The position numbers and the translations under genes are program-made. The notes beneath the pieces were generated by a model. That model worked only from the letters and a program-made list of their open reading frames with translations. It ran no database searches and was not told the DNA's origin. This document shows positions 1 to 7,249 of a stretch of 21,244 nucleotides of DNA, piece after piece. This stretch comes from a virus, in IMG/VR virus record IMGVR_UViG_3300006810_000492, positions 1 through 21,244 of that record, one strand, 5' to 3'. Numbering within the stretch: the stretch's first letter is position 1; each line of letters starts with the position of its first letter.

Positions 1-245
1 ACTCCAAATATATCCTCTGGATGTTCATCTGGATCAATAAATTTCTTAGCGTCTGATACTGCTGTTTCAAAATCTTTTTCAAAATAACGCATTACAACGT
101 CATCTGAGTATTCTACGCCTTCTTCTAATTCATCAGATTGAAGTACTAAATGTCCTACACCAAAAGTTTTAAGACCTAATGAATCTTTATATATCTTATT
201 GATTTTACCTTCGTGCTCAATAATACGTTGTTTAATCGCTTCCAA
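1..245 (-). CDS. T4-type lysozyme (GH24 endolysin), 3' part cut off by the window edge
   Basis: Peptidoglycan hydrolase for host lysis, predicted to cut the MurNAc-GlcNAc bond. The visible 81 residues carry the full N-terminal active-site layout of T4 lysozyme: E12 in EHEG, D21 in YKDS, T27 and H32 in KTFGVGH. The E-D spacing (9), D-T (6) and D-H (11) are identical to E11/D20/T26/H31 of T4 lysozyme. There is no ATG in the open stretch. I chose TTG at 245-243 because a GGAGAG ribosome site (258-253) sits 7 bases upstream and the start places the catalytic residues where the family has them. The start lies 14 bases inside the preceding nuclease gene, so translation is probably coupled. No signal or anchor segment is visible at the N-terminus, so a separate holin is expected, probably beyond the left edge. 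Family call is firm; the C-terminal half is not seen. Confidence 0.9.
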   Translation of the reverse strand, partial: MEAIKQRIIEHEGKINKIYKDSLGLKTFGVGHLVLQSDELEEGVEYSDDVVMRYFEKDFETAVSDAKKFIDPDEHPEDIFG

Positions 246-501
246 AATAACACTCTCCGTTTTCTTGTACGAAAAGTAATTTTACACTATATTGTTTTTG
301 TTTGCTAGTAGGTTTTCTATATATTTTTTGTCCATTCTTCTTTCTAAATGTCTCACTTTTAATATCTATTCCTATAAGTTTCTTGCCGTCAAATATAACA
401 ACGTCAATAAAACCAGTAACATGAACGTTTTTAAAAACATGATAACCTTGTTTTAATAACCAAGAAATACCAGCATATTCTGCTGATGTTCCCTTGACCA
501 C
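232..501 (-). CDS. Small PD-(D/E)XK-like nuclease domain protein
   Basis: An 89-residue protein with the layout of a minimal PD-(D/E)XK nuclease: GTSAEYAG with E8 in the first helix, then GFID with D33, then IDIK with D46 and K48, followed by a basic region (residues 52-68). In this superfamily the acidic residues bind the metal ion and the lysine helps catalysis; Holliday-junction resolvases and some homing endonucleases share the pattern. DNA cleavage is inferred, and its use (packaging cut, recombination, host DNA) is unknown. The start is GTG at 501, 5 bases after the stop of the large upstream gene; no clear ribosome site is visible, so translation may depend on termination of that gene. 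At 89 residues it is shorter than most relatives. It sits between virion and lysis genes. Confidence 0.6.
   Translation of the reverse strand: MVKGTSAEYAGISWLLKQGYHVFKNVHVTGFIDVVIFDGKKLIGIDIKSETFRKKNGQKIYRKPTSKQKQYSVKLLFVQENGECYFGSD
253..258 (-). promoter_or_regulatory. Ribosome binding site deciding the TTG start of the lysozyme
   Basis: GGAGAG on the minus strand, inside the 3' end of the nuclease gene, 7 bases before TTG at 245. It is the only good ribosome site near the start of the lysozyme frame, which has no ATG between its upstream stop (282-284) and the catalytic glutamate codon. Confidence 0.65.
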
Positions 502-506
502 TTTGC

Positions 507-3500
507 TTAGTTTGGGAGTAGATTTTTTAATAAACTTCCTGCGCTTTCTACTATTTTTTTAAGAACTGTATCGGTAGATTCTTCACCTTTTTTAGAAAAA
601 ACTTTCTCACCGAGATCGCTTACTTCTATTGCGGTCTTTCCCTCTTCTTCTCCAATATCTTGAATCGCTGTTAAAGTAGGTGCGACACTAGCACCGATAG
701 TTTTAAATACTCTTTTCTCAAGATCACGCATAGTTTGAGCATTTAATCTTTTAATAAATTCATCAGCATCAAATAGATATTTAGCGGCACCAGCCCTATC
801 GAACTGATCTAGTAATCCTAAGACACCTTTAATTTTTCTTCTTTTAGCATCAAGAGGACCGAAGATAACGTCTTTAATATTATTATAAGTTTCAGTATCA
901 AGTCCTGATTTAGATATATTCTGTAATCTTTTTTCTACTCCTGCCATTGTATCAGCTAAGTCAATCATTTTAAGAACGTTATTTTCACCATAAATACCTG
1001 CATAGAATTCTTGATTATCTCTTAAGTTTTTTAATAATACTTTTGAACTAAATATCTCTCCACCTGCTTCACCTCGAATAAAAGAACTATTAAATAACTG
1101 TCGTAAACTATAAGCTTTAAAATCAGTTTGACTTTCTTTCGATAATGCCTTTACAGCTTTCATAGTAAATTCAGGTCTTTGTAATAAGTTATTATAGATA
1201 GTTCCTAAATCAGTACTTGCGATAAAACCGTTAGTAGATGATTTTAAACTATCTATTTGTTTTAAAGCTTTTTCTTGAGTATCGATAAAACTATTTAAAG
1301 CATTTCTAGGATTTTTAAATGCTTGAAGAGCCTCTTCTCCAACTAATTCTTTTAATACTTGCTGTTTACTTTCGTTTCCAAAGTAATTATTCATATTCTT
1401 TAAAGTTTGCTTATAATTAAAACCAGGTAAATTTGCAATTTTTCTTAAAGCACTCGGGCCTTCAGATTTCAATAACTGATATGCTTCATAACCAAATACA
1501 TCTTTAATATAATCTTCCGTTACAAAGGTTTTAACTGCTTGATCTAATTCAGCACCGTTTGTGGCTCCTGATATAGACCTCATTAATTGATTTGCTAAGT
1601 CAGCTGAATTTTCTCCACCTTTTAATAATTGTTTTAATAAAGTAGTATCGTTATCTAGGTATATACCTGTATTATCTACTTTTAATATTTCATCTAATAA
1701 TTCTCTTTCTTTATTCGCTCTAGTAATTCTATATTTAGTTCTATTAGTAAGATACTCTGCAGCTTTTTCTGGTCCGAATTGTTTTTCTAAAGCAACTTTA
1801 TAATCATTTCTAACATTAGCAGTTAAATTTTTTAAATCTGATTTACTAATTTTAAAGTTCTTAAAGATAGCATCTTCACTTTGCTGTAAAATATCAGATA
1901 AATTTTTAATTGTAATTTCCATAGCTTCTAGAGATACAAATTTAGATGCTTTACGACCAGGTTTTCCTGTTTCTTCTGCCATACCTGTTTTTAAAGTATT
2001 TAAGATATTGCTTTTAGATTTGCTAAAATCAAATGCTCCTGTAATATCTTTTTTATACTTACCCATAGTATCATATACTTGTTGAAGAGATTTTGAATAT
2101 TGACCAAAGTTTTTCTTTTGCTCATTTGATAATAAACTTAAAAGACTATTTCTTTCTTTATCTAATGCATCTAAAGCTTGATCTTTTTCCTTAGTTAATA
2201 CATTTTGAATAGCATCTAAACTAATTCCTGTTTCTCCTTTTCCTAAGTTCTGCCAACCACCAATAGTATCTTCAACTGCAGCTAAAGTAGTAAGGAAATT
2301 AGTTTCTCCCATATCAATTAATTTATTTAATGCAGCTTGTTCAGCATCATTTAATTTAACTGCTTCTCCTCTAAAAGCTTCTAATATTTTTAATTGTGAG
2401 CCTTGAGGAAGATTATCGACACCCGCTAAATTCATCATCATTTCTTTCATAGCTACGTTAGTTTCAGCTATATTATTAAGAGTCATTATAGTGCCAGTAT
2501 CTGCAACTTCGCTTTTAGTAAATTTTCCAACTGTTCTTGATAATGTTCCTTCAGGCATTACTCCCATTGCCGATACTTTTAACTGAGGTGCGTTATCACC
2601 AAATATATTTAATAAATCTTGATTTAATTGTTTTATTTTTTCAGCATTAAGTTTTCCCTGTTCTACGAAAGGTGAATTATTATTAGCTACATCAACTAAT
2701 TCTTTAGTTAATTTTTTTCCACCAATATAACTTACAGCATTTCTTCTAAAGAATTTATATATAGCATAGACAGCTTTCTCTGGTATATAAGTTAATGCGC
2801 CTTCTATCGCAGGATTTGCTGCTAATGATTTTATTACATCAGTCATGGATAAAGGATCATTTCCTTCTAAATATCCTTGTATTCCTAAGTTAGCTACACC
2901 TAAAAGAAATTCTGCTCCCATAGCAGTTCCAGCACCAGTTGCTCCCATTCCACCAGGGCCTGCAGGTGCAGCAAGCATTGCTGTTATTGCTCCTAGAACA
3001 CCAGGTCCTAAATCTCTAGTTAATTGTCCTAAATCCCCTTTATCAAATCCTGGTGCGTTAATAACGTTATACTTACCATCACCTACTCGATAGACGATAA
3101 CGTCAGATAAATCTTCTTTGCTAATTGTATCAAGACCAGTAATATCTTTTATATCCTGTCTTAAATCAGATGAAGTTTCTGGAGTTCCTAAACTAGTTTT
3201 ATCTGCTGTTGTAACTTCTATTTTTTGATCTGGATATTGATAATTTAATATTCCTTTTACCATACCCATTTGATCTTCTAAATTTCCTGTCATGCCAGGA
3301 AGAGAAACAACAAATCTTAATGGAGCAGTAAAAGCTTCTTCATCAGAAATTCCTGACATATAAATAGATTCTTTTAAATCAGGAGTAAATGATCCTTGAT
3401 CCCTGTATAAGTTTTTAAGATTTTCTTTTTCTTGAAGATAGATCGGAGAATCATATATTTGTTCTCCATACTGCATTACTTGAGGAGCAAACATGGAGTT

Positions 3501-3704
3501 TACTTTTTTCGTTATTTCATCTTCTACGCCTTGAATTCTATTTTCATATAAGTCAATTCCTTTTTGAATAGTATCAACGTCAAGTCCAAAAGCTTCTATT
3601 CTTTTTAAAGAATCTTCATTAACTTTAGTATCAGTCGTAATAAGACCTTGATCTCTAAGATTATTAAGTATCTCAGCTGTTTGAGTATCAATTTGATCGA
3701 CCAT
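507..3704 (-). CDS. Very large putative internal virion / DNA-ejection protein
   Basis: A 1065-residue protein without a family I can name with certainty. Visible features: a charged helical N-terminus (1-100), a segment around 203-226 containing VINAPGFDKGD, then a glycine/alanine-rich hydrophobic stretch (about 232-278) that could insert into or cross a membrane, then about 750 residues of mostly helical, Lys/Glu/Asn/Leu-rich sequence with many predicted coiled segments. A conserved proline-glycine motif just before a hydrophobic Gly/Ala stretch is, from memory, typical of large phage ejection proteins. Gene order (nozzle, small protein, 369-, 659- and 1065-residue proteins, lysis) parallels T7 genes 12-16, putting this at the gp16 place. 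I see no transglycosylase signature. Its ATG overlaps the upstream stop as TAATG at 3702-3706. Role is inferred from size and position. Confidence 0.6.
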   Translation of the reverse strand: MVDQIDTQTAEILNNLRDQGLITTDTKVNEDSLKRIEAFGLDVDTIQKGIDLYENRIQGVEDEITKKVNSMFAPQVMQYGEQIYDSPIYLQEKENLKNLYRDQGSFTPDLKESIYMSGISDEEAFTAPLRFVVSLPGMTGNLEDQMGMVKGILNYQYPDQKIEVTTADKTSLGTPETSSDLRQDIKDITGLDTISKEDLSDVIVYRVGDGKYNVINAPGFDKGDLGQLTRDLGPGVLGAITAMLAAPAGPGGMGATGAGTAMGAEFLLGVANLGIQGYLEGNDPLSMTDVIKSLAANPAIEGALTYIPEKAVYAIYKFFRRNAVSYIGGKKLTKELVDVANNNSPFVEQGKLNAEKIKQLNQDLLNIFGDNAPQLKVSAMGVMPEGTLSRTVGKFTKSEVADTGTIMTLNNIAETNVAMKEMMMNLAGVDNLPQGSQLKILEAFRGEAVKLNDAEQAALNKLIDMGETNFLTTLAAVEDTIGGWQNLGKGETGISLDAIQNVLTKEKDQALDALDKERNSLLSLLSNEQKKNFGQYSKSLQQVYDTMGKYKKDITGAFDFSKSKSNILNTLKTGMAEETGKPGRKASKFVSLEAMEITIKNLSDILQQSEDAIFKNFKISKSDLKNLTANVRNDYKVALEKQFGPEKAAEYLTNRTKYRITRANKERELLDEILKVDNTGIYLDNDTTLLKQLLKGGENSADLANQLMRSISGATNGAELDQAVKTFVTEDYIKDVFGYEAYQLLKSEGPSALRKIANLPGFNYKQTLKNMNNYFGNESKQQVLKELVGEEALQAFKNPRNALNSFIDTQEKALKQIDSLKSSTNGFIASTDLGTIYNNLLQRPEFTMKAVKALSKESQTDFKAYSLRQLFNSSFIRGEAGGEIFSSKVLLKNLRDNQEFYAGIYGENNVLKMIDLADTMAGVEKRLQNISKSGLDTETYNNIKDVIFGPLDAKRRKIKGVLGLLDQFDRAGAAKYLFDADEFIKRLNAQTMRDLEKRVFKTIGASVAPTLTAIQDIGEEEGKTAIEVSDLGEKVFSKKGEESTDTVLKKIVESAGSLLKNLLPN

Positions 3705-5683
3705 TAATCTTCCTCTGGTTGACTAAATACTGTGTAATAATAATCATTAGGAGTCATTTCAAATGCATCAAATCCATATTTCTTTTTAAAGTTTTCTAAT
3801 ACACCATCTGGTAATTGACCAGTTTCATCAAGAGTTCTCATCTGTTCAATCGTTACAGTAAGATTATCAAAAGCGTTTTGTAATTCTTCAGCGTTTTTAA
3901 ACGAATTCCAATACTGTTCTGGAGTAGTTACTTTAGATACTTCTTTTCCTTTAAATACTTCTATTGGATCAATTCCCATTTGATCCGCAACTTTCGTTCC
4001 ATTTAACGCCATTAATTTTGCCATCGGTGTATAATCTTCTGGAAGTGTATCCGTTCCATAATCTTTTTCTTTTACAAATCCGTATGACTTCATCATTTCA
4101 TCAGTGATTCCACTATTTTTAAATCTTTTACTAACTTCTTTTAACTGTTTATTTCTCGCATAATCCATAAAGTTCATATAGCCTTCGTATTCAGTTCCTG
4201 ATGATTTTCCTGCTCTATCAACGTATTCTCTTGAATAATCTGAGTATAGTTGAGCGTATTCATTAAACGCTAATAGTTGAGCTGATAGCCCTGCGAATCC
4301 AAAAGCATCATTTGGGAATGATGCGATTAAGTTTTCTACGTCTTTATTTGATATCGGATATAGGTCTTTCATTCGAGGAAGTATCGCTTGGAATGTATTC
4401 GCCATAATCCTATTAACATTAGCGATATCGTTTGGATTTTTACCAATAGCATCCATCATTTCAAGATATGCACCTTCATCTATACCTCTTACAAAGCTTG
4501 CAACAGGAGCAACTAATTTATCGAATTCAGTAACACCACCAGCTGATAGTTCTTTCGCTAGATTAATATTTGACATAATAGCGTTTCTTTCATTTGTTAT
4601 TCCATTTGCTGTAGCGATTATTTCTTTAAAATTATCTTTATAATATCCTTCAAGTTCATCTCCACCACCACCTTTTGGATCTTTCTTTATAGATGCTGAG
4701 AATATAGAACCGAAACTACCATCATCATTTAAATTAGATTCTACGATATAAGTTTGTTTATTTACAAAATCCATGCCAGGAAGTGCAGCTTTGAGTGCAG
4801 CGTCTTTCGTTGGATTTGATCCAAACACATAATCTGTTTTCTTATCTTTTAGACCAGTCGTTCCTTTTACTAATTTAGCATCTAGTAATTTAGATTGAAT
4901 CATTGCGTTAGAAGTATCTTCTAAAGCTTCGAATACTCTTCCAAATGGTGAAGTAAATGAAGATTGACCTGATCGTTTCGCTAAGTTAATAAAGAACTGA
5001 GTTTTAGGGTCTTGTAATCCTTCTTCAAATCGTTGACCCATTCTTTCCATACCACCTGGTAATTGAATATCTCTTCCATTAGGAAGCGTTAAAGTTTCAG
5101 GTCTTTCAGTTAAAGTTTGATATATAGCTTCCGGTGCTCCTACAATAGTTTCTAGAAATGATTTTTTAGGTTTTATTCCTAAAGCCCCTTGAAGTCTTTC
5201 TTTAACTCTATCATCTAAGCCAGATACATATGATATCATCTCTACTATATTATCATTCATACTATTAGTATCTTCTTTTTCAGCTAAAGTATTATTTACT
5301 ACATTTTCAATTTCAGATTTTAAAGCGTCACCTGTAGTAATGGTATCACCGGTATTTGTAGTAATGGTATCAGCATCACTTACTGTCGATTTAGCAGTCG
5401 CACCTTTTAGTAATTCTTCAAATGGAATTTTTTCTACTGGTTGGCTTTTAGCTATATCTACAAGTGTAGTATCTTTAGGCTGTTCTTCTTGAAATACTTG
5501 ATTTAAAAACTCTGTTTCACTTCCATATTTATTAATAATATTTTCTTTTTGAGAAGCATATTGATCAGGGACTTCTGTTTCAGATAGAAATTTTAAATAT
5601 TTATAGTCGTTTTGAGGAGAAGTCGTTTCATCAATTTTAAATAAACTTGTGAAACGTTCTGCAATTTTATCTAATGCAGCCAT
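3704..5683 (-). CDS. Putative internal virion protein, 659 residues
   Basis: A soluble, acidic and largely helical protein of unknown family. The N-terminal 150 residues are low-complexity and acidic, with a duplicated DTITT motif from a 16-bp direct repeat in the DNA. The middle (about 165-290) has many Pro/Gly turns, and the rest is helix-rich. No signal peptide or membrane segment is apparent. It lies directly before the 1065-residue protein (TAATG overlap) and directly after the S74-domain protein (one base between them), at the position of T7 gp15. A role inside the capsid or in the ejected tail extension is inferred from this position only. The ATG start at 5683 follows the preceding stop (5685-5687) almost directly, consistent with coupled translation. 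Confidence 0.55.
   Translation of the reverse strand: MAALDKIAERFTSLFKIDETTSPQNDYKYLKFLSETEVPDQYASQKENIINKYGSETEFLNQVFQEEQPKDTTLVDIAKSQPVEKIPFEELLKGATAKSTVSDADTITTNTGDTITTGDALKSEIENVVNNTLAEKEDTNSMNDNIVEMISYVSGLDDRVKERLQGALGIKPKKSFLETIVGAPEAIYQTLTERPETLTLPNGRDIQLPGGMERMGQRFEEGLQDPKTQFFINLAKRSGQSSFTSPFGRVFEALEDTSNAMIQSKLLDAKLVKGTTGLKDKKTDYVFGSNPTKDAALKAALPGMDFVNKQTYIVESNLNDDGSFGSIFSASIKKDPKGGGGDELEGYYKDNFKEIIATANGITNERNAIMSNINLAKELSAGGVTEFDKLVAPVASFVRGIDEGAYLEMMDAIGKNPNDIANVNRIMANTFQAILPRMKDLYPISNKDVENLIASFPNDAFGFAGLSAQLLAFNEYAQLYSDYSREYVDRAGKSSGTEYEGYMNFMDYARNKQLKEVSKRFKNSGITDEMMKSYGFVKEKDYGTDTLPEDYTPMAKLMALNGTKVADQMGIDPIEVFKGKEVSKVTTPEQYWNSFKNAEELQNAFDNLTVTIEQMRTLDETGQLPDGVLENFKKKYGFDAFEMTPNDYYYTVFSQPEED
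5333..5372. repeat. 16-bp direct repeat, 24-base period
   Basis: The 16-mer tgtagtaatggtatca occurs at 5333-5348 and again at 5357-5372. The 24-base period keeps the reading frame and produces the repeated DTITT motif in the acidic N-terminal part of the 659-residue protein, consistent with a small in-frame duplication. Confidence 0.75.
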
Positions 5684-5684
5684 A

Positions 5685-6794
5685 TTAGTTTATCTTCTTA
5701 AAGTCTACATCAAGCTTATCGTAATCTACAGCTAAATATCCATCAACTTCAAACGAAACTTCTGGTACTTCTTGCGCTATAACACCTTGATATCTACCAG
5801 GGATATCTATATATTTAAATTCATAAATATTAATTCCTGATGGTGATTTACCGACTAACTCAATATCCTCTTTTAATCTTATATCACTAAACATTCCTAG
5901 CTGATAAGCAGTTCCAAGTCCACCAGCTATTTGTCCAAATGGTGAAGTTCCACCAATAACTTGTCCTAACATACCAGTACGTTCTTCTCCGTATGAACGT
6001 ATGGGCTGCCCTGCAAGTAATCCTGTTAAGAATTGAAGTTGACCTCTTTCAAATCCTTGACTTTCTACAAAGTCACGATAATCTTCTAACATTTGTTGTT
6101 GTGATATCGCTTGTTGTAAACCTCCAAACTGAGTTGCAGCTGCAGCTTCTTGAAGTCCTACTTGACCTAGTTGTGCTTGAAGAGCAGGAATTGCTTGTGC
6201 TGCAGTTATTTGCCCTTGAGCGGCAGAAGCACGATCTGCAGCAAATCTTGATGCTGCATCTTGAAAAGCTTGTGCTTGTAACTGAGCTGTAATATCACCC
6301 GCTCGTTTTGCTGTTTCAGCTTCACGAACAGCTTCTTGTACTCCCTGTCTTGCTCCACCAAAAGCACCCGATTGAATAGCTTGTGCTCTTTGCTGTTGTC
6401 CTGCTAAAGCAGACTGTTCTTGTAAATTTCTAATTGCCGCATTCGTTACTTGCTGAGTATAGGGACTCATATATTGCTGTGCTAGTTCCGGCGTAAACTG
6501 CGTTGCTGATATATTAGCGGCATTCGCAACCATCTGTTGTGCTTGCGGTATAACTCCTGATGCTCCAAATTGACCAAGCTGAGTCTGTGCTTGACTAATT
6601 GCAGCGTTTTGTAGAGCTGTTAAAGGAGCAATACGTTCACCAGTATAAGGTGTATAACCAGCTTGACTTGCAGCATTTGCTCGAGTAACTAAACTTTCCT
6701 GTATATCTTTAAAATACTGTGGAATATCGTATTGAACTTGTGATTGACTCGGTGCTTCTACTATTGTTGTAGATGGTTTAAATAAACTTCCCAT
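5685..6794 (-). CDS. Ala/Gln-rich virion protein with C-terminal S74 self-processing chaperone domain
   Basis: A 369-residue protein in two parts. Residues 1-250 are extremely Ala/Gln-rich and helical (coiled-coil-like), with blocks such as QQQRAQAIQSGAFGGARQG. Residues 275-302 are Gly-rich. Residues 303-369 match the Peptidase S74 / intramolecular chaperone domain: SDIRLKEDI gives the Ser303-Lys308 dyad at the family spacing of five, followed by YQGVIAQEVPEV. In this family the domain trimerises its partner and then cuts itself off just before the serine; here that would release 67 residues. S74 domains usually end tail spikes and fibres, so placement on a helical protein just upstream of the putative ejection proteins (T7 gp14 position) is notable. 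ATG start at 6794 in a TAATG overlap with the GNAT gene. Domain call is firm; virion role is inferred. Confidence 0.75.
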   Translation of the reverse strand: MGSLFKPSTTIVEAPSQSQVQYDIPQYFKDIQESLVTRANAASQAGYTPYTGERIAPLTALQNAAISQAQTQLGQFGASGVIPQAQQMVANAANISATQFTPELAQQYMSPYTQQVTNAAIRNLQEQSALAGQQQRAQAIQSGAFGGARQGVQEAVREAETAKRAGDITAQLQAQAFQDAASRFAADRASAAQGQITAAQAIPALQAQLGQVGLQEAAAATQFGGLQQAISQQQMLEDYRDFVESQGFERGQLQFLTGLLAGQPIRSYGEERTGMLGQVIGGTSPFGQIAGGLGTAYQLGMFSDIRLKEDIELVGKSPSGINIYEFKYIDIPGRYQGVIAQEVPEVSFEVDGYLAVDYDKLDVDFKKIN

Positions 6795-7237
6795 TATAAA
6801 TTATCTCCATACGTTCCACCAAGATATTCGAAATTCTGTCTCATTAACCACTGATGTTTTCTATCAATATCATGACCTTGCGTTATTTCTAGTATCAAAG
6901 GCATCTTCGTTATTTTAACGTATTCTTTAACATATTCTAGCAATTTTTTTGCTATTCTACTATTTCTTTTTTTATCATCTACATAGAGCCAATTCACTCG
7001 ATAAAACTTCTTATCAGTGTACCACATATCTCCTAGTACTAATGATATAGTTCCTACTATTTTACCCTCTTTTTCAGCCACTATAACGAAATGGTTATAG
7101 ATAATATCGTGAATATACGCATCTCCTTTTCCTGTATTAGGTTTTCCTAAGTCTAAAGGTGATTCTTTTAGCCAATTTAAAAGTAAGTTTCTAATAGGAC
7201 GAACATCGTCTAAAGTCGCTTTGCGATAATTAATCAA
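6794..7237 (-). CDS. GNAT-family N-acetyltransferase
   Basis: A 147-residue single-domain protein with the GNAT order: N-terminal IRKAT-like strand and helix (residues 2-24), FVIVAEKEGKIVGTISLVLG (50-69), VNWLYVDDKKR (81-91) and helix, then a late strand LILEIT and QNFEYLGG. Members transfer an acetyl group from acetyl-CoA to amines. The pyrophosphate loop, usually R/Q-x-x-G-x-G/A, reads RNSRIA (91-96), with arginine in place of the conserved glycine, so activity or cofactor binding may be altered. The substrate is unknown. The start is TTG at 7237, supported by AAAGGA a few bases upstream; it follows the nozzle gene by 12 bases. Position between nozzle and internal proteins corresponds to T7 gene 13. 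Confidence 0.8.
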   Translation of the reverse strand: MINYRKATLDDVRPIRNLLLNWLKESPLDLGKPNTGKGDAYIHDIIYNHFVIVAEKEGKIVGTISLVLGDMWYTDKKFYRVNWLYVDDKKRNSRIAKKLLEYVKEYVKITKMPLILEITQGHDIDRKHQWLMRQNFEYLGGTYGDNL

Positions 7238-7249
7238 GTAATCCTTTCA

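Noticed and set aside
2845-3093. Plus-strand open frame of 82 codons inside the 1065-residue gene
   Set aside because: Pro/Ala/Ser-rich composition mirrors the Gly/Ala-rich segment on the other strand, no ribosome site, no recognisable motif; a shadow frame.
5993-6292. Plus-strand open frame of 99 codons, Leu/Val/Gln-rich
   Set aside because: Direct antisense of the Ala/Gln-rich region of the S74 protein; repetitive composition explains the absence of stops.
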